The notes beneath the pieces were generated by a model. That model was not told the DNA's origin. It searched no databases and was given only the letters and a program-made list of their open reading frames with translations. A program made the translations under genes and the position numbers. A stretch of 64,000 nucleotides of DNA from Methylomonas rhizoryzae (lineage in GTDB: Bacteria; Pseudomonadota; Gammaproteobacteria; Methylococcales; Methylomonadaceae): positions 2,604,001-2,668,000 of the forward strand of contig NZ_CP043929.1 in the NCBI RefSeq assembly GCF_008632455.1, given 5' to 3'. The first letter of the stretch is position 1, and every line of letters begins with the position of its first letter. Positions 34,733-42,359 of the stretch are shown here, piece by piece.

Positions 34733-35455
34733 TTATCCACAGGCCGACCAATAAAAACCTATCCACTGTGGAATACCCCCGGTATGAAAACTCGCGCCCT
34801 AGAAAATAACGAGTTGCTAGGGGTCTAGCGGATCGAAACCCCAGAGATTGACCGCCCCCCAGGGGGTGTTGATAACGTTTAGGCTATGAATCTAACGAAT
34901 TGATATTGTGAATAACTTCAAGGCTAAATGGGGCTTTTTGGATTTGTAAAAATGACTCCAGCAAATGTTTAGCTGGGCGACGGGTCTAGCGTAACCGCCC
35001 GTAGAGATTTACCACCCCCCTATGCCGGGTGTGTATAGCGTGGCTGTTAAGCACATAAAACCCTAATGCTGTGGATAACCGTCGGCCGCGCTTCAGCCGA
35101 GCGGCAAGCCGCGCAATCGTTAACTGGTTCGTTTCGAACGCTAAACATGCGTTGCGGCAACCGTAACAAAATAGTTCTCTACCTCTCTTATGTCTGAAAA
35201 CCGGGGAATTTGGGTAGATAGGCCTCTAGGCCAGATCTGGCGCGGTCTACAGGCTCCCCGGACACCTCGGATTTTCGGGTAACTCCCCGGATATTTCTCG
35301 GGGAACGGTTATTTAGTTACTCGCGGCCGATGAATCGCCTTAACGTGGATTAGATTTGCTCCCCCGATTTTTTTGGGAGAATCCCCAGCTTTTTTAATCG
35401 CTCGGGGAGCATGGAAGCCTTGATAAATAAGGGCTGTAAGCCTATCTCCCCGAAA
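34733..35455. other. Candidate replication origin of the integrative element
   Basis: About 720 non-coding bases with a perfect DnaA box TTATCCACA at 34733-34741 and an inverted one TGTGGATAA at 35070-35078. Between them are two related blocks beginning GGGTCTAGCG (34822 and 34981), each followed after about 20 bases by GAGATT-ACC-CCCCCC. Beyond them, CTCCCCGR or its complement occurs at 35254, 35283, 35298, 35401 and 35446. The region abuts the primase/helicase genes, the usual place for an origin in P4-like satellites. Confidence 0.6.
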
Positions 35456-35573
35456 TCCACAACTACAAATATGATCCCCCTATAAATTTAAGCAAACGAC
35501 CGCTAACCCAAACAGACCAGCGCCATACCACAGCCACCGTTTGGCGGTCGGTCATCGGGCGCGGGTTCCAGCG

Positions 35574-37604
35574 TTAGCGGGCATTGGATTGAGATTGTTC
35601 GGCCGTAAACGACTCAACCAGTAATTCGGCATTGACGACTAATACCCGGACCGATTGCGCATTGTTTACCACTCGCTTGATCGCGGTCCGAGGTTTGCCG
35701 GTCTTGCCGTCCGGCTCGGTCTTCAGCAATAACCCCCGGTCGCACAGCCGGCGCCATAACGACGGGGCAGACAATAAAAACGCATCGCCTTGGCGGCGGG
35801 CGAAGTCTTGCGCCACTTTAAACGCCGCGTCCGGCTGTAGCCAAACCTCGGCTGGTTGGTGGCCTGTGCCGTCGGTGTGCCAGCCAATACAATCCCCCAT
35901 TGGGTTATACTGGCGGTCGCCGGTGATGTCCGAACCTGCATCCCGCCAACCGTAAGCGTAGGGCTTGGTGGCGGGCGGGCCTTGGTTGATCCGGTTGGCA
36001 ATGTGACCGTTACCCGAGGCGAGTGCCGCCCGCAACAGCTCAAAGAAGCGGCGGCATTCGTCTTGTTCTTGCTGATAGCTGCCTTGTTCGGCAAAGGCCG
36101 CACGTAGGCCGGTCTCCGCTTGGTCTAGCCATGAGCCGCCCTGCTCGCAGCTCATGGCGCCGGCCTGTTCCAGAAAGTCTAAAAACATTTCGAACCCGGC
36201 CACGAGATTTGCGTAAATCTCCGGCGCTCTGGGGTGCGAGGCGGCGAAACCGTCACGAATCGCACCGTCGCGCAATGCCTGTACCGCCGCCGGGAATGCC
36301 GTTTTAAACTCGTCCATACGGCTAGCCAACCACTGCACATAGGCGCTCATCAAGCCGGAAAATAAGCTTAAGCGGGCGGCCTCTTGCAGCTTAGACAGTA
36401 CCGCGTTATCCACGTCGGCCCGTCCCAATTCCAGTACCAGCAAGCGCCCTAACAACGACTGACCTTTCGGCAAGTCTTCGCCCGTAATCAGCATCAACGC
36501 CCGACAATGCGGCGCCGCCTTGGCGCTCATGTTGGCATCGCGCCGGCCCCGGCCGGATTGGTTGCCGACGCCCCGTATCAAGCGCTCGGCCATGGCGTGT
36601 AATTTCCCGGCCTCGGCCAGCGAAACCGACGGCTTGTAATCGTCAATCGTGAAAATCGCGTCCTTGCTTTGGTGGCCCTTCATTTCAGCATCGTTAGCCG
36701 AATCCGCCCAGTTGGCGGGAAAGGTTCGCCCGCTGCCGAAGTCGCCAAAAAAGGCTTGCGCAATGGCCGCCACCGCCGACTTACGTGAACCGGTCAAGCC
36801 GTGCAGCCACAAGGCAAAATCGGTCGGCTGGCATTCGCCTAGCGGCGCCCGAGCCACGGCCGCCAGCAAGGCGGCGCCCACGTGCGGCCGGGCCGGTGTG
36901 ACCGCCAGCAAACCCAAGGCAGCCTCCGCCGCTGGCTTAAGTTCTGCTCCCGCTAACGGCGGCGGCAAGGCATAGCGGCTCATATGACCGGCGCCAAGGT
37001 CTACTTGGACCGTATCGGCCAAGCCGGCGGCGGTGATTGCTCCGGAACCGGTCAGATAGTGCCAACGGTCGTCGATCCGCTTCCAGCCGGTATAGCGATA
37101 CACGCGGCGGCGCGGCGGATCGCCATTCAAAGACGAATACAACTGAACCGCCGCCCGCAAATTGTCCTTTTTTGCCGGCCCCGGATACAGAAAGGCCAGA
37201 GTTCCCCAGTATTCGCCGATCCAATTAGATTGAGCACTGAAAAAGCTTTTGCTTGGCACATCCACCGCCGGCAGCGCCAGGCCGTCCGCCCGCCGGCCTT
37301 CAATCCGCAAGAAATTGGCTTCGTTTATCCCGTCGTCGGCGCTCACTTCCTCTAAAATTTTGCAGGTGAAGTCGGTTAGGACGATTTCGACTTCGGAAAA
37401 GCCGCCGTCCTTGCTGGTCGTCGGCTTCAATTGCACAAAACAGCCGTTTTTCACCGCGTAACAGCCGAACCGTTCCGGCGTACCGTTGCCTGTGCCACCG
37501 CCGCCGGATTTGGCCCCCGAATGACTGCGGCTAACCTTCCCACCGTCCGGGCGCTTGGATGCGGCGGTAATTTCGACCACCTTGCTTTCCTTATCCTCGC
37601 TCAC
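35574..37604 (-). CDS. DUF927-like helicase of the integrative element
   Basis: A 676-residue protein likely to be the replicative helicase/ATPase of the element. The N-terminal 250 residues resemble the DUF927 fold (YRYTGWKRIDDRWHYLTGSG), followed by Walker A GLTGSRKS near residues 269-276 and an IFTIDDYKPS Walker B-like motif. I chose the GTG at 37604 because AAAGGAGG lies about 7-14 bases upstream; the ATG at 37652 would overlap the TOPRIM gene by 62 bases. With GTG the overlap is 14 bases. The C-terminal part is less recognisable. It works with the TOPRIM primase next door. Confidence 0.8.
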   Translation of the reverse strand: MSEDKESKVVEITAASKRPDGGKVSRSHSGAKSGGGGTGNGTPERFGCYAVKNGCFVQLKPTTSKDGGFSEVEIVLTDFTCKILEEVSADDGINEANFLRIEGRRADGLALPAVDVPSKSFFSAQSNWIGEYWGTLAFLYPGPAKKDNLRAAVQLYSSLNGDPPRRRVYRYTGWKRIDDRWHYLTGSGAITAAGLADTVQVDLGAGHMSRYALPPPLAGAELKPAAEAALGLLAVTPARPHVGAALLAAVARAPLGECQPTDFALWLHGLTGSRKSAVAAIAQAFFGDFGSGRTFPANWADSANDAEMKGHQSKDAIFTIDDYKPSVSLAEAGKLHAMAERLIRGVGNQSGRGRRDANMSAKAAPHCRALMLITGEDLPKGQSLLGRLLVLELGRADVDNAVLSKLQEAARLSLFSGLMSAYVQWLASRMDEFKTAFPAAVQALRDGAIRDGFAASHPRAPEIYANLVAGFEMFLDFLEQAGAMSCEQGGSWLDQAETGLRAAFAEQGSYQQEQDECRRFFELLRAALASGNGHIANRINQGPPATKPYAYGWRDAGSDITGDRQYNPMGDCIGWHTDGTGHQPAEVWLQPDAAFKVAQDFARRQGDAFLLSAPSLWRRLCDRGLLLKTEPDGKTGKPRTAIKRVVNNAQSVRVLVVNAELLVESFTAEQSQSNAR

Positions 37605-38526
37605 GTTCCAGCCTCCTTTGCTCGACAAACCAATCGCTGTAATCTTTACCAAAGGGCGGTGCGTACACCTTGCCGCCGACTAAGGCCGCTGCCTCGTCGG
37701 CCTTGCGGCCGCCTACGTCGTCGTTATCGCGGCACACGATAACAGCGGCTTGCGGATGCAATTCGCGCACGATCAAGGCCACCGCCGGCAAATTACCGGC
37801 GGAAAACGCGATATACACCCGGCAACCGGTATCGGCATGCAAGCTCACCGCGTCGGCGAAGCCTTCAACCAGAAAAACCGTGTCGCTCGGTGCGCCGATC
37901 CGGCAAAAGCACTCACCTAACTCGCCGCCCGCGATAAAGGTTTTATCCCGGCCGATTTGCGGCGGCGCGAGGTCGAAGATGTATTGAATATTCCGGATGC
38001 ACTCGGCCCGATCCAGCACCGGCACCAACAACACGCCGTCGACCACCAGCCGCCGAACCACGCCATCGACGCAACGAACGCGCCTATCGAAGCGGCCGCG
38101 CTTGGCACAGTGGGCGCTTGGCAATTGCTTTCTAACCATGTAACCGGTCGGCTCGAACGGCCAAGCCCGCGCCTTGCGGTATTCTCGGCGGGCTATGGCG
38201 GCCACTTGGTCGCGTTTGGCGGCAAGTTCGGCTTCGCGCTGGCGGCGGGCGGCGTCTAGTTCGGTACGTTCGGCCAGGGTTAATGCCAACACCGGACCGC
38301 CCGCCTTCCAAGTGGTCTTTACGCCGTTTTTGAAGTCTTCGAAATATCCGGCCGGCTTGGCGCCGTCCAAATGCAGTTTATAGGCCCCGTTCAGACTGCC
38401 TTTTTTATGGCCCGCAATGTAGAAACGGTGCAACACGCCATCGGCTTGAATCAAGGGTGGCGGCTCGATACCGGCGTCAAGCATGGCGGCTTTGAATTGG
38501 TCTACTATCTCGAAGGCGTTAGTCAT
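37591..38526 (-). CDS. TOPRIM-domain primase-like protein
   Basis: A 311-residue protein with a TOPRIM domain typical of phage/plasmid DnaG-like primases: VFLVEGFADAVSLHADTGCR (catalytic Glu), VIVCRDNDDVGGRKADEAAA (DxD) and YIAFSAGNLPAVA. The N-terminal part has GAYKLHLDGAKPAGYFEDFK and a helical linker; no CHC2 zinc finger is visible, but the preceding gene encodes a small CPAC-containing protein. ATG at 38526 (MTNAFEIVDQF) is preferred; its upstream neighbour's stop is at 38519, giving an 8-base overlap. Confidence 0.85.
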   Translation of the reverse strand: MTNAFEIVDQFKAAMLDAGIEPPPLIQADGVLHRFYIAGHKKGSLNGAYKLHLDGAKPAGYFEDFKNGVKTTWKAGGPVLALTLAERTELDAARRQREAELAAKRDQVAAIARREYRKARAWPFEPTGYMVRKQLPSAHCAKRGRFDRRVRCVDGVVRRLVVDGVLLVPVLDRAECIRNIQYIFDLAPPQIGRDKTFIAGGELGECFCRIGAPSDTVFLVEGFADAVSLHADTGCRVYIAFSAGNLPAVALIVRELHPQAAVIVCRDNDDVGGRKADEAAALVGGKVYAPPFGKDYSDWFVEQRRLERERG

Positions 38527-38788
38527 GGTGGTGGCCCTCAATGTCTAACATCCGTCCGCATGCAGGGCAGTTCGGCGGCACTTTCGACTCAATCTCCAAA
38601 TCGTCAATCAAACGCACCAGAGCGGCCGCGATTTCGGGATACTGAAGGCGCGTGGCACCGCGAAACCGCGCGGCGGTATTGGCGATTTCCAACTTCAAGC
38701 GACGCTCAGCCGGGGTTTCCAGCCCCGCTACAACAAGCGTTTGCTTCATCCGATTGATTTCGCACTTAGCGACTGAGCTTGTTTTCAT
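38519..38788 (-). CDS. Small CPAC-containing protein of the replication operon
   Basis: An 89-residue protein: a helical body (PAERRLKLEIANTAARFRGA, EIAAALVRLIDDLEIE) and a C-terminal CPACGRMLDIEGHHHD that could bind zinc with Cys and His residues. It overlaps both neighbours by a few bases, so it is translationally coupled to the AlpA-type regulator upstream (ATGA at 38785-38788) and the TOPRIM primase downstream. It may supply a zinc-binding module to the primase; this is inference. Confidence 0.65.
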   Translation of the reverse strand: MKTSSVAKCEINRMKQTLVVAGLETPAERRLKLEIANTAARFRGATRLQYPEIAAALVRLIDDLEIESKVPPNCPACGRMLDIEGHHHD

Positions 38789-39087
38789 TTCACACCGCCT
38801 TGTATCTTGGCAACGTGATCCGCTGCAGCGGAAGCAATTTCGTCGACCGTTTTAATTCGGCGTTGTAAGAGCCAGGTATCCAGTTCAGCGCGGTCGAAAT
38901 ACAACATTTTGCCGCGCGGCTTACTGTGCGGAATTTGCTGAGTGCTGGTTAGTTTATAAATCGTCGAAACCGTCAACCCAGTATAAGCGGCAGCCTCTTC
39001 GATAGTCAGAACGGTTTTATTGGAGAGAACCGCCGCTGTCAGGGTATCAAGACGCGCGGCGATGTCTTGAAGCGTGGTTGTTTGCAT
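38785..39087 (-). CDS. AlpA/excisionase-type helix-turn-helix protein
   Basis: A 100-residue protein with a MerR-like winged helix of the AlpA/excisionase class: VLTIEEAAAYTGLTVSTIYK, LTSTQQIPHSKPRGKMLYFD, AELDTWLLQRR. Such proteins activate integrase expression or direct excision. I chose the ATG at 39087 (MQTTTLQDIAARLD), with AAGGAAG upstream; the longer frame to 39138 adds 17 unlikely residues. It is the first gene of the element's replication operon. Confidence 0.88.
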   Translation of the reverse strand: MQTTTLQDIAARLDTLTAAVLSNKTVLTIEEAAAYTGLTVSTIYKLTSTQQIPHSKPRGKMLYFDRAELDTWLLQRRIKTVDEIASAAADHVAKIQGGVK

Positions 39088-39181
39088 TTTTTCGACTTCC
39101 TTAGACTTGTTAAAAGGAAGGCGAAATATAATTATCAATAGTTGATTAGTATTCCCGCTAAATTTTCAAAATTCGCGGAAG

Positions 39182-39724
39182 TCAAGGATCATTAACTGAA
39201 CGCCTTGGATACCAACTCTCGACTATTTTCTTAGCGTAGTAGTAATAATCAGCTGCCAGTGTTTTACCGATATCAAATTCCTGCCCTACTTGTTCGAATA
39301 AGGCCGAATCGATTGGTGTCTTTGGATTGCTTTGCAAGATTGAATTTATGGAATTCAATACCGCCATGGACAACTCTCTCTTTTTTCTTACAGCTTTTAG
39401 ATTAGTCCCTTTAGGATATGGTCGTTCGAAAGCGTCATCCCAAGACTTCAATCTAGCGTTAGATACGGCATAAAATCCTCGCAAATACCCCATTGCAACC
39501 CAATCAGGCATAACCAAACCATGCACCGCACATTCACTAATTGCCACCATCAAAAGATGCTTGTCCCCTTGTTCAAAACCCTTTTGATAATCTTCCAAAT
39601 TCTTCAATGCAAACCACTGAAACAGTGGCCCTGAGGGGTCTAGTGCTCTTTTTGGGTTTGCGGCGACATATTTATTTTGCTCACTCATCGCTTCATCAAA
39701 AGTCCAAGTCGAACTAACCGTCAT
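39182..39724 (-). CDS. Hypothetical protein of the integrative element
   Basis: A 180-residue soluble protein, not recognised. It begins MTVSSTWTFDEAMSEQNKYV and has DPSGPLFQWFALKNLEDYQK, CAVHGLVMPDWVAMGYLRGF and a Lys/Arg-rich middle. The ATG at 39724 overlaps the integrase stop by an ATGA, so it is coupled to the integrase. GC content looks lower than in the core genes. It could be a control protein or cargo; no domain supports either. Confidence 0.65.
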   Translation of the reverse strand: MTVSSTWTFDEAMSEQNKYVAANPKRALDPSGPLFQWFALKNLEDYQKGFEQGDKHLLMVAISECAVHGLVMPDWVAMGYLRGFYAVSNARLKSWDDAFERPYPKGTNLKAVRKKRELSMAVLNSINSILQSNPKTPIDSALFEQVGQEFDIGKTLAADYYYYAKKIVESWYPRRSVNDP

Positions 39725-40857
39725 AATCCTATATCCGGTATCCGGTGCATAGCTTCTTTCCGCACGCTGTCAATGATGTCTGCATAAAGCTGAGTGGTCT
39801 TAACTTCGCTATGCCCTAGCAGCTTGGAAACTGTGTAAATATCGACGCCACGAGATAGCAGGGAAACAGCGAAGGTATGCCGACCAGCGTGAAACGTTAC
39901 GTGTTTGCTGATCCCCGCCGCCATGCACCAGCGCAACAGCTCCAGATTCATCCATGCCGAATACTTCAACCCTTGGAACACGCGGCCTTGTTTTTCCGGC
40001 TGGCCCATTAACGCAAAAGCCTGTTGTGTAATATCCAGATATTGCAGGGTTTTGGTTTTTTGCTGGTTAAAAGTCAAGCGATGCACACCATCGAGTTGGC
40101 TCACTTCCGCCCAATCCAATTTGTTGATGTCGCTCCAGCGTAGGCCGGTCAGGCAGGAAAACAGAAAGGCCCGCTTCAACACGTCGTAACGGCATTCGGT
40201 TTTAACCAGTGCTCTCACCTCTTCGATGGTCAGATAGGTACGCTCGGTCGATTCCGATTTAATGCCTTTGACTTGCGCCAATGGGTTGCGGTTGATAATT
40301 CCCTTGGCATAGGCGGCATTGACCACTGCCCGCACTTTGTTGAAGTAGGCCGACGCGGTGGCTTTGCTGATCTGGTTGGCGCTTTTGGTTTTGGCTTGGT
40401 TCTCGAAGTAATGGCGTACACCATCCAGCCACTCGGGTGTGACCTGCTCAAACGTCAAACTTTCGTCCGGATAGTGCCGCTTCAATTGAACTCGGCAACC
40501 TTGCCAAACCGAGTAGTTACCCCGGCCGGTCACAGTGTTTTTTGTTTCCATTATCTGATCGAAAAACCGGAAGAAGCTGGCGCTTAGTTTGCTGGAATCG
40601 GTAAAGCCATGCTGTCCGCTAGCTGCCTCAACCAATCGCTTAGCCTTGATGGCCTCGACCAATTGCAGCGTTTCCTTGTTGTGCTGTTTTTCAGGCTTAG
40701 ATTTGGGGTTGGTGTAAAGGAATTGATCGAGCTGTTCGCGCTTGCGGTTATGTTTAACCTTGCCGGCGCTATCAGTGAAGCTACCGTACCAGTAGACCAG
40801 GCGGAGTGACTGCTTATCGCCGTCCTTATTGGCCCGCTTCTCAATCGTGATCTTCAT
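39721..40857 (-). CDS. int: Tyrosine recombinase/integrase
   Basis: A 378-residue phage-type integrase. An N-terminal arm-binding domain (RLVYWYGSFTDSAGK), a SAM-like core-binding domain (SFFRFFDQIMETKNTVTGRG), and a catalytic domain with TGLRWSDINKLDW (Arg I), HAGRHTFAVSLLSRG (His-x-x-Arg), LLGHSEVKTTQLYADI (His and nucleophile Tyr). The domain style resembles integrases of Bacteroidota conjugative transposons and related proteobacterial islands. It sits 159 bases from the mnmE terminus attachment site. ATG at 40857 lies inside a large inverted repeat that probably controls it. Confidence 0.93.
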   Translation of the reverse strand: MKITIEKRANKDGDKQSLRLVYWYGSFTDSAGKVKHNRKREQLDQFLYTNPKSKPEKQHNKETLQLVEAIKAKRLVEAASGQHGFTDSSKLSASFFRFFDQIMETKNTVTGRGNYSVWQGCRVQLKRHYPDESLTFEQVTPEWLDGVRHYFENQAKTKSANQISKATASAYFNKVRAVVNAAYAKGIINRNPLAQVKGIKSESTERTYLTIEEVRALVKTECRYDVLKRAFLFSCLTGLRWSDINKLDWAEVSQLDGVHRLTFNQQKTKTLQYLDITQQAFALMGQPEKQGRVFQGLKYSAWMNLELLRWCMAAGISKHVTFHAGRHTFAVSLLSRGVDIYTVSKLLGHSEVKTTQLYADIIDSVRKEAMHRIPDIGL

Positions 40858-40911
40858 TTTTACCCCTGTTTACCCCCTAAAACACTTCAGGGGTAATATA
40901 GGGGTAAAAAT
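40856..40911. promoter_or_regulatory. Nested inverted repeats at the integrase start
   Basis: Outer arms ATTTTTACCCCT (40856-40867) and AGGGGTAAAAAT (40900-40911) are perfectly complementary; inside them TTTACCCCCT (40869-40878) and AGGGGTAA (40889-40896) form a second pair. Four ACCCC/GGGGT half-sites spanning the integrase start suggest an operator or integrase arm-type sites. Confidence 0.6.
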
Positions 40912-41016
40912 TAGCAAAGTAAAGGGAGAAAAACGGAAAACAAAATAGCTTTTTACCTACTTAAGCTATTGTTATATTTTACTTTGTTTATCGGATGCTT
41001 TCAGTTGATTACCGAC

Positions 41017-41034
41017 TTACTTTCCGATACAAAA
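41017..41034. other. Candidate right attachment site at mnmE 3' end
   Basis: TTACTTTCCGATACAAAA is the complement of the last 18 bases of mnmE including its stop. SGI1-type islands integrate at the equivalent 18 bases. The gene is left intact by the insertion. Confidence 0.65.
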
Positions 41035-42357
41035 ACTGGAGAAGATTTCGCCCAACAGATCGTCGACGCCGAACTCGCCGGTAATCGACGCCAAACCGGT
41101 TTGAGCTTGCCGCAACTCTTCGGCAACCAATTCCGGCGCCGCAGCTTGCATCTGCGCCTCGGCGTTCGCCAGCGCCTGTTCCGCGCCAAGCAAAGCTGCC
41201 ACATGCCTGCGACGGGCAACGAAGGCATTTTCGCTTGCGTCGCTAAACCCGGCGCAACGTTTCAGATGGGCGCGCAACAACTCCAAGCCCTGCCCGGTTT
41301 TTGCCGATAGCCGAATCTCTACCCCGTACTCGGATTCGAGCATTCCGGGCGCTTGCCCGATTAAGTCGATTTTATTGAATACCTTGACCAGGGTTGCGCC
41401 GGCCGGCAAGCCTAAATCCCCGGGCACAGCCGAATCGTCACTCGCATCGATCAACTGCAATACCACGTCGGCCTGCCGGATTTCGCGTTGCGCACGGCGC
41501 ACGCCTTCTTGCTCGATTGTACAGTCGCTGTCGCGCAACCCAGCAGTGTCGATGATGTGCAACGGCATGCCGTCGACCTGTATCCGTTCGCGCAACACGT
41601 CGCGGGTGGTACCTGCCATCTCGGCCACGATGGCCGCATCGTAACCGGCCAGCGCGTTCAATAAACTGGATTTGCCGGCATTGGGCCGCCCGGCCAACAC
41701 TACGCTAATGCCGTCGTGTAACAAGCGTCCTTGCTGCGCACTCAGTTGAATGATCCGAACCCGGTCGCGCAAGCGCTTGATTCGCTCGGCAACCAGCCCA
41801 TCGCTCAGAAAATCGATTTCTTCGTCGACGAAATCGATCGCCGCTTCGATGAACACTCGCAGTTCGATCAATTCGTCGACCAATTCGCTAACCTGTTGGG
41901 AAAATACGCCCTGCAAGGATTGCTGGGCCGAGCGAACGGCTTGTTCGGTACTGCTGGTGATCAAATCGGCTATCGCTTCGGCTTGCACCAAATCGATTTT
42001 GTTGTTCAAAAACGCCCGTCTGCTGAATTCGCCCGGTTCCGCCATGCGTGCGCCACACTCCAATACCCGCCGCAATAGCATGTCGAGCACGATCCGGCCG
42101 CCGTGAGCTTGCAGCTCCAACACGTCTTCGCCGGTAAACGAGGCAGGCCCCGGAAAATACAACATCAATCCGGAATCGATCAGGCCCGCAGCGGAGTCGC
42201 GAAAATGCCGGAATACGGCGTATCGGGGTTTAGGCAGTTTACCTGCCAGTCGACGAGCAATTTCGGCCGCTCGCGGGCCGGAAATGCGGATGACGCCAAC
42301 GCCACCGTTACCCGGCGGCGTGGCGATGGCGGCTATGGTGTCGCCGTCCTGCAGCAT
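41017..42357 (-). CDS. mnmE: tRNA uridine-5-carboxymethylaminomethyl GTPase MnmE
   Basis: A 446-residue GTPase that with MnmG modifies wobble uridine 34. An N-terminal formyl-THF-binding domain (MLQDGDTIAAIATPPGNGGV, GVIRISGPRA, GRIVLDMLLRRVL), G domain with GRPNAGKSSLLNAL (G1), TTRDVLRE (G2), IDTAGLRD (G3) and FNKIDL (G4), and the C-terminal catalytic Cys in SSFCIGK. The ATG at 42357 fits the family; it is 2 bases after the yidC stop. Its 3' end forms the attachment site of the element. Confidence 0.97.
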   Translation of the reverse strand: MLQDGDTIAAIATPPGNGGVGVIRISGPRAAEIARRLAGKLPKPRYAVFRHFRDSAAGLIDSGLMLYFPGPASFTGEDVLELQAHGGRIVLDMLLRRVLECGARMAEPGEFSRRAFLNNKIDLVQAEAIADLITSSTEQAVRSAQQSLQGVFSQQVSELVDELIELRVFIEAAIDFVDEEIDFLSDGLVAERIKRLRDRVRIIQLSAQQGRLLHDGISVVLAGRPNAGKSSLLNALAGYDAAIVAEMAGTTRDVLRERIQVDGMPLHIIDTAGLRDSDCTIEQEGVRRAQREIRQADVVLQLIDASDDSAVPGDLGLPAGATLVKVFNKIDLIGQAPGMLESEYGVEIRLSAKTGQGLELLRAHLKRCAGFSDASENAFVARRRHVAALLGAEQALANAEAQMQAAAPELVAEELRQAQTGLASITGEFGVDDLLGEIFSSFCIGK

Positions 42358-42359
42358 GT

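Larger units (their letters stand above)
29256..41034. mobile_element. Integrative element inserted at the 3' end of mnmE
   Basis: A block of about 11.8 kb between two imperfect copies of the last 18 bases of mnmE (29256-29273 and 41017-41034), in direct orientation. It contains, from the mnmE side, a tyrosine integrase, a hypothetical protein, an AlpA-type regulator, a small zinc-finger-like protein, a TOPRIM primase, a DUF927-like helicase, a candidate origin, a RadC-type protein, a serine resolvase and a TPR cargo protein. The integrase lies next to the attachment site as expected. No conjugation, capsid or terminase gene is present, so it would need a helper to move. Confidence 0.75.

Noticed and set aside
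37605..37652. Upstream ATG start for the DUF927-like helicase
   Set aside because: The GTG at 37604 has AAAGGAGG at good spacing, and the ATG would enlarge the overlap with the TOPRIM gene to 62 bases.
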